This document shows positions 8,215 through 17,711 of a DNA stretch of 34,543 bases, one piece after another (position 1 is the first letter of the stretch; every line of letters begins with the position of its first letter). The DNA is from Flavobacteriaceae bacterium (GTDB lineage: Bacteria; Bacteroidota; Bacteroidia; Flavobacteriales; Flavobacteriaceae). Under the pieces are notes generated by a model. The model did not search any database. It saw nothing but the letters and a program-made list of their open reading frames with translations, and was not told the DNA's origin. The DNA lies in assembly GCA_029243245.1 (NCBI GenBank), contig JAQWSK010000007.1, forward strand, positions 1-34,543. Reading direction: 5' to 3'. The translations under genes and the position numbers were made by a program.

Positions 8215-11010
8215 TTAAAACCAGGTTCTTGAGAAGAGCGCAGAAATATCTTTGGGGTTTAGAGATAAAACAAACCTAATTTTAGAAGAATAATTTTCTT
8301 TATTCAATGAATACTCATGGCTTGACGCAACTGGAAAATACAACTCTAGATAATCAGGTATGAAATTCAGCCTAAAACCATAATCATAATATGATTTATA
8401 ATCTTGATTTATGTTTTTAAGCAACCCAACATCTATATAACCTTCAACCCATTTCCAAATTCCCATACTAATATTAGAGCTTAAAATCCATTGATTTGAA
8501 CTACTATTAGGAATTATTGATTTAAACCCACCTTCATTTAAAATAAATTGTTGGCTATAAAACCCTTCAGTCTCTGAGCGACCAAAATAAGCATATTTAA
8601 ACAAATAATCATTCGGCCTGTTTAAGTTAAAATTGAAATAATTATTAGTATTTGAGCTATTTTGAATAAAACTTCCAAAAAATACCCTGGAAGAAAACAA
8701 CCTTCCTGATTTAAATAATTTTCGATATTCCATTTCTAATATTAATTTCTTAAAGTCCTTTGCGATTTCAAAACTGTTTTCAATTGTGAAATAATTAACA
8801 GATCCTCTGTTCGAAAATTGATATTTAATTTCTCCTAATGAGTAATTTGGAGTAGTAGTATTAATACTTATTGATTCTCGTTGAATACTGTACCAAGAAA
8901 GACTTAAGCCATGTCTTAAATTATTTCTTAAATCATTAGGCCTAAAATAAAATTTTAATGATGGCACAACTATTTTATATAACGAATTTGATGCATAGTG
9001 GTAGCTACTTCCAAAAAAACTAAATTGCGTCAAATAATTTGATTTTAAATCATTGTAAATTCTATAGTCAATATTTGCATAACCCACTAAAGTTTTTTCT
9101 ATTGATGAATAACTCGGCTCAATCATTATATTAAACGGTCTACTTTGAAGCGTTTTATTATGAAACCTTGCTCCAAAAGATGCCCCATCATATAAATTAT
9201 AAAATCCTGTTGGATTTATCAAAATTTGATTTTTAGTTGGATCTTCAGAGTCCTTAAAGAACCTAACGCTTAGAGGTTTATTTAAAATTTTTGAGTTTAA
9301 TGAACGCCAGTTATTAAATTTATTTGTCTCTGGCAATCCAAATTTTGGATTAATTGAAACATAATCTGCTTCCTTACGAATAAATGTGGTTTTTGATTTA
9401 GTTTTTTCATTAATCCATTTAGAATCAATTATTCTATTATCTTTTACTAATGCAACTTCATAAGGAATATTTTGATTAGAAAATTGGTCTGTAATTACTG
9501 AAATTTGATTATTTGATTCAATAACATCTGTAATTTGTATGTCTAAAGTATGTATAGAGTCTAGATATTTTATAAAGTTATTTGCATCAATATTTGAACT
9601 GTATTTAGAGATAATTAATTTTAAATCTTCTATGTTTTTAACTTTATATATTTCTTTTAATATGGCTTCAAATATATCTTTACCAATATAGTTTTCAAGA
9701 TATCTAAATAAAACTCCAACTTGATAAGGAGTAGCTATTCGTTCATTAAACTTTATAAGAAGGTCTTTTGGTGTTGTTGCAATTTGATGAAGATTTCTTC
9801 TGACCATCAACTCTGAATAGATCATAAAACTTTCATTAAATCCAAGCTTAGATATTGAATAATTTTTAATAATCGGCATATCAGATAAATTTCCAATAAG
9901 CTTTTGATTAGGATAATTAACTTCAATATATTTCATTAATAAATAAATTGTTAAGCCTTCGCTTAACCAATGATTTTCTCTAAAATTCAAATTATCAAGA
10001 TGTGATCTTACATATTCAGTTGCATAAGTCTTTAAAAATTTTAATTCTTCAATAAATACTACATCAAAAGGGTTTAGTATTTTAGGAAACATATTTAAAC
10101 CATATAAAGGTCTTAAATCATAATCATGCGATGTGATTAAATAGGATTCTTTATTGTTTTTCGAATCAAATTTTTTAGATAAAAAATTATGAATTTTATC
10201 AATTTTAAATTGAGCTAGATCATTTGATTTATTAAATATATCAGTCTGAATAGTAATATTACTAGTTTTAAATTCACTAATTTTATTTTTCTTTGAAAAT
10301 ATAAATTTTGGTGATCTTTCTAGTTTACTTTCATAATATGCAATTTTAAAATTTTCTTTTGATAAACTATATATTTTATTCATGGAGCTCAGTAAATGGA
10401 GGTTTTTAGGATAAGTCCACTTTATCAAATAATGAGACTTATACAAACTATTATCATTAAGGTTTAGATTACTTTGAATCAGCCATTTGCCATTATCAAA
10501 AGGGCTCAAAGCAATTATAAAATCTTGTATATTAATATGATTTTTTTTGTAACCAACCCCAGTAAATTGTCTATCAGGTATAGTTATTGAATAGTTTAGG
10601 TTTAAAGATATTGAATCAGATGACACTAAGGGTTCTTTCAAAACAACATAGATTATATCATTTTGATCATTTAACCTATGCCATTCGAGTAAATCCTTAT
10701 TCACCATAAAAGATTCAATTTTAGTTCTTCCTTTACTCTTTTTTGATGAAAGATAAAAGCTACGATCAAATTCTTCTGCCAGCTTCTGTGCTAATGGACT
10801 CTTAGAGTTACTATATGAGTTCGACCAATCATTAAAAAATAAAGTGTCAATTGGTTTATTATACTTATTCAGTACTATCGATTTTTGATTTATTTTAATT
10901 AATTTATTTTTAATTTCAAGTTTAGCATTTACTGTATATGAACTTGATAATTGAGCAGACAAATAAAATGGGAGGAGGTAGAAGGATAAAGTAAATCGAA
11001 AAAATTTCAT
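8215..11010 (-). CDS. M1 aminopeptidase-like domain fused to a C-terminal outer-membrane beta-barrel
   Basis: The 931-residue exported protein has a signal peptide (about 1-20, FYLLPFYLSAQ). Residues about 20-480 follow the M1 gluzincin layout, with NHWLSEGLTIYLLMKYIE near 346-363 and GNLSDM near 373. The zinc motif HExxH is absent: the place 18 residues before Glu351 reads TYATE, and no HExxH occurs anywhere, so peptidase activity is unlikely. From about residue 590 the sequence alternates aromatic and polar strands (FNIMIEPSYSSIEKTLVGYA, YLTQFSFFGSSYHYA, KIRFVLSLN) and ends in FSRTWF with a terminal Phe, the mark of BAM-inserted barrels. It lies 10 bp downstream of uvrA. Fold of the N-terminal part is a family inference and the function is unknown. 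Confidence 0.78.
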   Translation of the reverse strand: MKFFRFTLSFYLLPFYLSAQLSSSYTVNAKLEIKNKLIKINQKSIVLNKYNKPIDTLFFNDWSNSYSNSKSPLAQKLAEEFDRSFYLSSKKSKGRTKIESFMVNKDLLEWHRLNDQNDIIYVVLKEPLVSSDSISLNLNYSITIPDRQFTGVGYKKNHINIQDFIIALSPFDNGKWLIQSNLNLNDNSLYKSHYLIKWTYPKNLHLLSSMNKIYSLSKENFKIAYYESKLERSPKFIFSKKNKISEFKTSNITIQTDIFNKSNDLAQFKIDKIHNFLSKKFDSKNNKESYLITSHDYDLRPLYGLNMFPKILNPFDVVFIEELKFLKTYATEYVRSHLDNLNFRENHWLSEGLTIYLLMKYIEVNYPNQKLIGNLSDMPIIKNYSISKLGFNESFMIYSELMVRRNLHQIATTPKDLLIKFNERIATPYQVGVLFRYLENYIGKDIFEAILKEIYKVKNIEDLKLIISKYSSNIDANNFIKYLDSIHTLDIQITDVIESNNQISVITDQFSNQNIPYEVALVKDNRIIDSKWINEKTKSKTTFIRKEADYVSINPKFGLPETNKFNNWRSLNSKILNKPLSVRFFKDSEDPTKNQILINPTGFYNLYDGASFGARFHNKTLQSRPFNIMIEPSYSSIEKTLVGYANIDYRIYNDLKSNYLTQFSFFGSSYHYASNSLYKIVVPSLKFYFRPNDLRNNLRHGLSLSWYSIQRESISINTTTPNYSLGEIKYQFSNRGSVNYFTIENSFEIAKDFKKLILEMEYRKLFKSGRLFSSRVFFGSFIQNSSNTNNYFNFNLNRPNDYLFKYAYFGRSETEGFYSQQFILNEGGFKSIIPNSSSNQWILSSNISMGIWKWVEGYIDVGLLKNINQDYKSYYDYGFRLNFIPDYLELYFPVASSHEYSLNKENYSSKIRFVLSLNPKDISALFSRTWF

Positions 11011-11020
11011 TAAAACTATG

Positions 11021-13846
11021 TCAAAAATTTAATTCTTGAGATAAAAAATATCCTGTGTGACTATTCTTTATTTTTGCAATATCCTCGGGAGTTCCGGCTC
11101 CAACATATTCACCCCCATATTTTCCACCCTCTGGACCTATTTCAATAATATGATCTACTTGTTTAATCACATCTAGATTGTGCTCAATAATTAAAATAGT
11201 ATTTCCTCTATCAACTAGTTTGTTTAACACTTCAAGGAGTATTCTTATATCCTCAAAATGAAGTCCAGTTGTGGGTTCATCAAGGATATACATAGTATTC
11301 CCAGTATCCTTTTTAGATAACTCTGTAGATAATTTGATTCTTTGTGCTTCACCGCCAGAAAGCGTAGTGCTAGGCTGTCCTAATGCTATATACCCCAATC
11401 CAACATGCTGGATAGTCTTTAGTTTATTATATATTTTAGGGATTGACTGATAAAAAATAACAGCTTGATTAATAGTCATATTCAAAACGTCTGATATTGT
11501 CTTTCCTTTATAATAAATTTCTAGTGTCTCTCTATTAAACCGATAACCTTGACATGTTTCACACTCAACATAAACATCTGGTAAAAAGTTCATTTCAATT
11601 ACTCTCATTCCAGCACCTGAACAAGTTTCACATCTTCCACCAGAAACATTAAAACTAAACCTTCCAGGCTTATAACCTCTTATTTGAGCTTCTTGTGTTT
11701 TTGAGAATAATAATCTTATTTCACTAAAAACCCCACAATAAGTTACCGGATTACTTCTAGGTGTTCTACCGATTGGGCTTTGATTTACATCTACAACCTT
11801 ATCTAAATTTTGAATTCCTTTAATCTTTTTAAATGGCAAAACATCTTTAAATCCATTAAAAAAATAATTATTTAATATTGGGTATAGAGTATCATTAATT
11901 AAACTGGATTTTCCACTTCCTGATACTCCAGTCACTCCAATCATTAATCCTAAGGGAATATCAATAGATATATCTTTTAAATTGTTACCTGTACATCCTT
12001 CAATGATTAGATGTTTACCGTTACCTATTCTGCGTTTTGCTGGAACTGCTATTTTTAGATGTCCATTGAGATAATTTGCTGTTAATGTATTGTGTTTTGA
12101 CATTTCTGATGGGGGGCCTTCAGAAATAACTTTTCCTCCATTAATTCCAGCTTTAGGCCCAAGATCAATAACATAATCAGATCGTAAAATCATTTCTTTA
12201 TCATGTTCTACTACTATAACTGAATTTCCTATATCTCTCAACGATTCTAAAGAATCTATTAATCTCTGGTTGTCTCTTTGATGTAAGCCAATACTAGGCT
12301 CGTCAAGAATATATAGGACACCAACTAGTTGAGAACCAATTTGCGTAGCCAGTCTAATTCTTTGAGCCTCTCCTCCTGAAAGCGATTTGGAAGAACGATT
12401 TAACGATAAATAATTTAATCCGACTGAAAGTAAAAACTGAAGCCGAGCCTTTATTTCCTTAATTATTTCCTCTGAAATTTTTTTTTCTTTTAAGGATAGA
12501 TTATTATTTATTGAATCAAACCAATTAAACAACTCACTTATATCCATTGATGAAAGTTCAAAAATATTTTTATCACCAATTTTAAAATGATTTGCTTCAA
12601 TATTTAATCTTGATCCATTGCATGTAGGACAAATCCTAGAGTCCATAAAATTTTTAGCCCACCGTTTAATTTTTCTAGATTCGCTATTGTTAAATTGATT
12701 AATTATAAAGGTTTCTATTCCCTCATAATCTATTACATATTTCCTAGTAATCCCTAGAGACTTTGATTCAATAGAAAATTTTTCATTTGCGCCTTTTAAT
12801 ATAAAATCTAAAGCTTCAGTAGGAATTTTTTTTATTGGATCATTTAAATCAAAGTTATATCGTTTCGATATAACTTCAATCTGTTTAAAACTCCAATTAT
12901 TTTTTTTCTGACCAAGTGGAATAACACCTCCACTATAGATTGAAATTGAAGGATCAGGAATTATTTTTCTTTTATTAACTACGAATTCAAAACCAAGACC
13001 TTTACAAGATTTACACATTCCTTTAGGAGAATTAAAAGAAAAACTATTTGGTTCTGGCTTAAGATAGGATATACCTGAATTTTGACACATCAAATTACTG
13101 CTAAAGAATCTAGATTCATCATTCTCTAAATCAATAATCATTAAACTTTCATTACCAAAATGTAAAGCAGTTTTTATTGATTCTTCTAGACGTTTTTTAG
13201 AATTCTTTATTAAGCCAATCTTTAAAATATCAACTAAAAGTTCAATATCATGATTTTTGTATCTGTCTAACTTCATTCCTTTAGTAAGGTCTAATAATTC
13301 TCCATCAACCCGTACTCTTAAAAAACCTTGCCTGGAAAGATTATCAAAAAGTTCTCTGTAATGGCCTTTTCTTGATTTTATAATAGGTGATAGAATAGCT
13401 ACCTTCTTATCACCAAAATTCTTGATAATTAAATCTAGAATTTGTTTCTGGGTATAACTAACCATTAACTTGTTAGTAACATAGCTATATGCAGTTCCTA
13501 TTCGAGCATATAATAGTCTTAAATAATCATAAAGCTCTGTAATTGTTCCAACAGTTGATCTAGGGCTTTTAGATGTAGTTTTTTGTTCTATTGCTATTAC
13601 AGGAGAAAGACCGTCAATTTTATCAACATCTGGACGTTCTAAATTTCCTAAAAACTGCCTTACATATGCTGAAAAAGTCTCCATATATCTTCTTTGACCT
13701 TCAGCATATAAAGTATCAAAAGCCAATGAAGATTTACCACTACCGGATAGCCCTGTAATAACTACCAATTTTTCTCTGGGTATTTTGAGATCAATATTTT
13801 TTAGATTATGAACTCTAGCACCTTTTACATCAATAACATTTTCCAA
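11021..13846 (-). CDS. uvrA: Excinuclease ABC subunit A
   Basis: UvrA is the damage-recognition ATPase of nucleotide excision repair, working as a dimer with UvrB. The 941 residues carry two ABC modules: Walker A GLSGSGKSS at 32-40 and GVSGSGKSS near 640, with signature LSGGEAQRI in each and Walker B ILDEPSIGLH and ILDEPTTGLH. The C-terminal zinc site is intact (CETCSGAG...CETCQGYRF). The insertion-domain site is altered: Cys254 is followed by Ser257 where a second Cys is usual, then Cys278 and Cys281. The start is TTG at 13846; a stop lies six codons upstream in frame with no ATG between, and ENVIDVKGARVHNLKNIDL matches the normal N-terminus. A -7 box at 13869-13876 suggests its own promoter. 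Confidence 0.96.
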   Translation of the reverse strand: MENVIDVKGARVHNLKNIDLKIPREKLVVITGLSGSGKSSLAFDTLYAEGQRRYMETFSAYVRQFLGNLERPDVDKIDGLSPVIAIEQKTTSKSPRSTVGTITELYDYLRLLYARIGTAYSYVTNKLMVSYTQKQILDLIIKNFGDKKVAILSPIIKSRKGHYRELFDNLSRQGFLRVRVDGELLDLTKGMKLDRYKNHDIELLVDILKIGLIKNSKKRLEESIKTALHFGNESLMIIDLENDESRFFSSNLMCQNSGISYLKPEPNSFSFNSPKGMCKSCKGLGFEFVVNKRKIIPDPSISIYSGGVIPLGQKKNNWSFKQIEVISKRYNFDLNDPIKKIPTEALDFILKGANEKFSIESKSLGITRKYVIDYEGIETFIINQFNNSESRKIKRWAKNFMDSRICPTCNGSRLNIEANHFKIGDKNIFELSSMDISELFNWFDSINNNLSLKEKKISEEIIKEIKARLQFLLSVGLNYLSLNRSSKSLSGGEAQRIRLATQIGSQLVGVLYILDEPSIGLHQRDNQRLIDSLESLRDIGNSVIVVEHDKEMILRSDYVIDLGPKAGINGGKVISEGPPSEMSKHNTLTANYLNGHLKIAVPAKRRIGNGKHLIIEGCTGNNLKDISIDIPLGLMIGVTGVSGSGKSSLINDTLYPILNNYFFNGFKDVLPFKKIKGIQNLDKVVDVNQSPIGRTPRSNPVTYCGVFSEIRLLFSKTQEAQIRGYKPGRFSFNVSGGRCETCSGAGMRVIEMNFLPDVYVECETCQGYRFNRETLEIYYKGKTISDVLNMTINQAVIFYQSIPKIYNKLKTIQHVGLGYIALGQPSTTLSGGEAQRIKLSTELSKKDTGNTMYILDEPTTGLHFEDIRILLEVLNKLVDRGNTILIIEHNLDVIKQVDHIIEIGPEGGKYGGEYVGAGTPEDIAKIKNSHTGYFLSQELNF

Positions 13847-13868
13847 TAGTGAAAGCTTGATTATTCGA

Positions 13869-13876
13869 CAAATATA
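13869..13876 (-). promoter_or_regulatory. Candidate -7 promoter box of uvrA
   Basis: TATATTTG on the minus strand fits TAnnTTTG exactly and ends 22 bases before the TTG start of uvrA. No TTG or TTTG was found 17-23 bases further upstream, so only one of the two elements is present. Confidence 0.4.
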
Positions 13877-13920
13877 GCTCTTAAAACTCCACTAAAAAAT
13901 ATATAAAAAATAATTAAACA

Positions 13921-15591
13921 CTATCTTAGAGTTGAAGAAGAGTCATCACCTCTTGGATCTGCACCAGTAGTGATAATTCCATTATCATCAATCATTATAG
14001 CATCAACTCTACCAATTATTCTCGAGAGTCGTTCTTCTATATTATATCCTTTGTTGTTTAGATTTGATATTAAATCTGAATCAAATTGTTTTGGTTCTAA
14101 AATTATAACATCAGGCATCCACTGATGGTGAAATCTAGCAGAATTAACTGATTCTTGCATTCCCATATCAAATTCATATGCATTTAAAATAGTTTGAAAA
14201 ACTGATGTGATAATTGTTGAACCTCCAGGTGTACCCAAAATCATATACAACTTTTTGTTTTTATCAACTATTGTTGGAGTCATAGAGCTTAACATTCTTT
14301 TTCCAGGTAAAATAGAATTAGCTTCACTGCCTAGCAAACCAAACATGTTAGGAACTCCTGGTTTACTGCTGAAATCATCCATTTCATTGTTCAAAAAATA
14401 TCCTCCATCTTCTACATATACTTTTGAACCATAACTTCCGTTCAAAGTAGTTGTTACAGAAACTGCGTTTCCTTCTTTATCTATAATAGAGTAGTGGGTA
14501 GTTTCTTCAGATTCATTAATAATTACTTTTCCAGGGTTAATATCACTCGATAATGAAGCATTATCCCAATTAAAACTTTTCATTCTATTTGTTAGATAAG
14601 TGGAATCCATAAGTTCACTTTGTGGAATATTTACAAAGTCTGGGTCGCCTAAATATTCAGACCTGTCAGCATAAGTTCTTCTTTCAGCTTCAACCATTAA
14701 TTGAATTGACTCAACGGAATTATGTCCATATTTTTTAATGTCAAATGGCTCTATCATTTGTAACATTTGTCCTAGACAAACTCCTCCGCTAGATGGAGGC
14801 CCCATTGATGTAATTGTTAATTCTTTATATTGAAATTGAACGGGGTCCCTCCATACAGGAGAATAATTTTTCAGATCTTCTTCAGTAATGATACCTCCCG
14901 CATTTTTAACTCTTTTAGTTAATCTTTGAGCATTGATCCCTTTATAAAAACCTGCTTTACCATTTTGTTGAATAAGTTTTAGTGTGTTTGCAAGAGGTAA
15001 GTTTATTATAATATCACCTTCATCATAATTTTTTGCATAAAAAGTGTTTTCACCATTAACCTTTATAAATTCTTCTTTCTTATTTTTAAAACTATTACTT
15101 TGTTTTTTTGTAACAACATATCCATTAGTTGCTAAATCAATTGCTGGCTGAATTAATTCGTTCCATGGAAGAGTGCCAAATTTTTCATGAACTTCAAATA
15201 ATCCGGCAATTGTCCCTGGAACACCAATAGCTAAACCACCTAATGTACTTATTCCTTCAATAACATTTCCTTCAGAATCTAAATACATATCTCTTGAAGA
15301 AAGCGAAGGGGCTTTTTCTCTGTAGTCTAACGAACCAAAAGATCCGTCACTTGTTCTATAAACTAAAAACCCACCACCAGCTAAATTTCCTGCATTAGGA
15401 TAACAAACTGAAAGTGCTAAATCAGTTGCAATCATAGCATCAAATGCATTTCCCCCTTTTGCAATCACCTCTATACCAATATTCGAGGCTTCTATTCGAG
15501 CAGAAACTACAGCTGCCTTTATAGATTTATCCTCCTGGTAATTACAATTAACAAATACTAGAATTGTTACAATAGATAATACTTTATTCAT
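13921..15591 (-). CDS. ggt: Gamma-glutamyltranspeptidase, lipoprotein form
   Basis: GGT cleaves the gamma-glutamyl bond of glutathione and related peptides in the periplasm or at the surface. The precursor self-cleaves into two chains. Seen: the catalytic Thr in SEETTHYSIIDKEGNAVSV (about residue 364 from the chosen start), GNLAGGGFLVYR near 68, the Arg of SLDYREKAP that holds the substrate carboxylate, MGPPSSGGV, PGKRMLSSMTPTIV (oxyanion serines) and LGTPGGSTIITSV. The start taken is the ATG at 15591, giving MNKVLSIVTILVFVNCNYQ with lipobox FVNC. An ATG 21 bases earlier would overlap acpH and lengthen the signal. It follows acpH by 13 bp. Confidence 0.93.
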   Translation of the reverse strand: MNKVLSIVTILVFVNCNYQEDKSIKAAVVSARIEASNIGIEVIAKGGNAFDAMIATDLALSVCYPNAGNLAGGGFLVYRTSDGSFGSLDYREKAPSLSSRDMYLDSEGNVIEGISTLGGLAIGVPGTIAGLFEVHEKFGTLPWNELIQPAIDLATNGYVVTKKQSNSFKNKKEEFIKVNGENTFYAKNYDEGDIIINLPLANTLKLIQQNGKAGFYKGINAQRLTKRVKNAGGIITEEDLKNYSPVWRDPVQFQYKELTITSMGPPSSGGVCLGQMLQMIEPFDIKKYGHNSVESIQLMVEAERRTYADRSEYLGDPDFVNIPQSELMDSTYLTNRMKSFNWDNASLSSDINPGKVIINESEETTHYSIIDKEGNAVSVTTTLNGSYGSKVYVEDGGYFLNNEMDDFSSKPGVPNMFGLLGSEANSILPGKRMLSSMTPTIVDKNKKLYMILGTPGGSTIITSVFQTILNAYEFDMGMQESVNSARFHHQWMPDVIILEPKQFDSDLISNLNNKGYNIEERLSRIIGRVDAIMIDDNGIITTGADPRGDDSSSTLR

Positions 15592-15604
15592 GAAATTTAA
15601 ATAT

Positions 15605-16189
15605 TTAGTCATCGGTTAAATTAATTTTCACAGCATTTTGAATATCCTCGAAAAATAGAAAAAATTGTGGTTCTATTAAAGGTAAAAGTGAAACAAATTT
15701 CTCTACACTTGTTGAAAGCTCTGAGGGATAATTAGTTCGGGTCTCCATTTGGAGTAATATTTTTTTTAAACCTTCAATTGTTGAATACGATTTAAACCAA
15801 TTACCTGTAATTAAATATTGTAATGAAGATCTAACATTTATTGGAAGATCATTTTTATTTAAAACTAATTTTCTATAAAACTCTTCTGAGAATTGATTTA
15901 AACTTATTTCACTGTATTTAATCCAATTTTTAGCTAATAAATGATCGTAAAACATATCAACAAGGACTCTACTGTAATGACGATGGGTATTGAAAAATAG
16001 TTTTGTGTGACTTCTGAAAATTTCATGAGAATCAGTATAAGAATCAATAAATTTATGGAGCAATATACCTTTTTGCCATAAGGCAGGATAATTTTTATAT
16101 CTATTACCTTTAACGCTATCTGCAATAAAATTGCCTAAAGCAATAGCTTCATTATTACCTGAAAGGTATACATGAGCAAGATAATTCAT
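15605..16189 (-). CDS. acpH: Acyl carrier protein phosphodiesterase (AcpH family)
   Basis: AcpH-type enzymes remove the 4'-phosphopantetheine group from holo-ACP; they belong to the HD phosphatase superfamily. The 194-residue length is normal. Seen: MNYLAHVYLSGNNEAIALGN at the N-terminus, GNFIADSVKG near residue 20, GILLHKFIDSYTDSH near 41-55 and YSRVLVDMFYDHLLAKNW near 73-90, which carry the His and Asp residues expected at the metal site. It is the first gene of the minus-strand run acpH-ggt-uvrA, divergent from glmM across 133 bp. A weak -7-like TACCTTTA precedes it. Confidence 0.85.
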   Translation of the reverse strand: MNYLAHVYLSGNNEAIALGNFIADSVKGNRYKNYPALWQKGILLHKFIDSYTDSHEIFRSHTKLFFNTHRHYSRVLVDMFYDHLLAKNWIKYSEISLNQFSEEFYRKLVLNKNDLPINVRSSLQYLITGNWFKSYSTIEGLKKILLQMETRTNYPSELSTSVEKFVSLLPLIEPQFFLFFEDIQNAVKINLTDD

Positions 16190-16310
16190 TGAATAAAGGT
16201 AATGTGCTTTTTAATTAAGTTAAAATCAATTTGCCTAAATATTTTCTCTTTTTTCTATTAAGTTTCAAAAAATAAAATTTTAAAGCATCATAATTAATTC
16301 AATCTATTAT

Positions 16311-16318
16311 TATCTTTG
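16311..16318 (+). promoter_or_regulatory. Candidate -7 promoter box of glmM
   Basis: TATCTTTG fits TAnnTTTG and stands only four bases before the glmM ATG. Transcription starting at the usual distance would give a leaderless or nearly leaderless message. No TTG was found 17-23 bases upstream. The rest of the 133-bp acpH/glmM intergenic region shows no other clear element. Confidence 0.35.
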
Positions 16319-16322
16319 ATTT

Positions 16323-17711
16323 ATGACAATAATTAAATCCATTTCGGGAATTAGAGGAACAATAGGAGGAAAGCCAGAAGAAAACTTAACACCTATTGAT
16401 GCAGTAAAATATGCTGCTTCTTATGGAACATTTTTAAAAAAAAAATATCCTGATAAAGTTATAAAAGTTGTTATCGGTAGAGATGCAAGAATATCTGGAA
16501 AAATGATTCAAAACCTTGTGCAAAATACTTTAATAGGTATGGGAATTAATTGCATTGATTTGGGGCTCTCAACAACCCCAACTGTAGAAATTGCTGTTAC
16601 AAAAGAGAAAGCTCTTGGTGGTATAGTTTTAACTGCAAGCCATAATCCTAGAAACTGGAATGCATTAAAATTTTTAAATAAAGACGGAGAGTTTCTAAGT
16701 GCGAGTGATGGGGATGAAATACTTTTGATTACAGAAAAAAATGATTTTGATTTTTCTAAAATTGACAACTTAGGAGATATTAAGTTAAATTCTTCATACA
16801 TGGATTATCATGTTAAGGAAGTTTTAAATTTAATGTACACAAACATTAAAGCAATTCAGAAATCTAATTTTACTGTTGTAATAGATTGTGTTAATTCCAC
16901 AGGTGGTATTATACTACCTAAACTACTTGAAAAATTAGGTGTTAATTATATACCTCTTTACTGTGAACCCACTGGAGAATTCTCCCATAACCCAGAACCA
17001 TTAGAAGAAAATTTAACGGATTTATCTAGAGCAGTTATTTCTAATAAAGCTGACCTAGGTATAGTAGTTGATCCAGATGTTGATAGGTTAGCATTTATTG
17101 ATGAAAATGGAAAAATGTTTGGTGAGGAATATACCTTGGTAGCTTGTGCAGACTATATTTTATCAAAAAATCCTGGAAATACTGTTTCCAATTTATCTTC
17201 CACTTTAGCTTTATCTGAAGTTACCAAAAAACAAGGAGGCGAATATTTTGCAAGCGCTGTTGGTGAAGTACATGTAGTTGAATTAATGAAAAAAACGAAT
17301 GCAATTATTGGGGGTGAAGGAAATGGAGGGATAATACTACCTGAGCTACATTATGGAAGAGATGCTATTGTTGGAATAGCATTATTTTTATCACTATTAG
17401 CTGAAAAAAAAGTGTCAGTTTCAAGATTAAAAAAAACATATCCTCAATATTATTCTAGCAAAAATAAAATAACTCTAAATCCTAATATAAATTTAGATAA
17501 ACTTTTATTAAAAATTAGTGAAAAATATAAAAATGACAATCCAATAACTATTGACGGTGTCAAAATTAATTTTACTAACTCATGGGTCCATATGAGGAAA
17601 TCAAATACTGAACCAATTATTAGAATATATACTGAGGCCCCATTAAAAGATGATGCGAAGAAATTAGCAGATAAATTTATTTTAGAGTTAAAAAACTTAC
17701 TTGGGAGCTAA
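16323..17711 (+). CDS. glmM: Phosphoglucosamine mutase
   Basis: GlmM converts glucosamine-6-phosphate to glucosamine-1-phosphate for UDP-GlcNAc, the precursor of peptidoglycan and lipid A. The 462 residues show all four family sites: the phosphoserine loop TASHNPRNWNALKF with Ser106, the Mg site DPDVDR (Asp250, 252, 254), the sugar loop GGEGNGGIILPELHYGRD near 333 and the phosphate-binding RKSNTEPIIRIY near 427. The N-terminus SISGIRGTIGGKP is also typical. The 3' end overlaps the convergent acyltransferase gene by 15 bp. A related phosphomannomutase activity cannot be excluded. Confidence 0.9.
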   Translation: MTIIKSISGIRGTIGGKPEENLTPIDAVKYAASYGTFLKKKYPDKVIKVVIGRDARISGKMIQNLVQNTLIGMGINCIDLGLSTTPTVEIAVTKEKALGGIVLTASHNPRNWNALKFLNKDGEFLSASDGDEILLITEKNDFDFSKIDNLGDIKLNSSYMDYHVKEVLNLMYTNIKAIQKSNFTVVIDCVNSTGGIILPKLLEKLGVNYIPLYCEPTGEFSHNPEPLEENLTDLSRAVISNKADLGIVVDPDVDRLAFIDENGKMFGEEYTLVACADYILSKNPGNTVSNLSSTLALSEVTKKQGGEYFASAVGEVHVVELMKKTNAIIGGEGNGGIILPELHYGRDAIVGIALFLSLLAEKKVSVSRLKKTYPQYYSSKNKITLNPNINLDKLLLKISEKYKNDNPITIDGVKINFTNSWVHMRKSNTEPIIRIYTEAPLKDDAKKLADKFILELKNLLGS

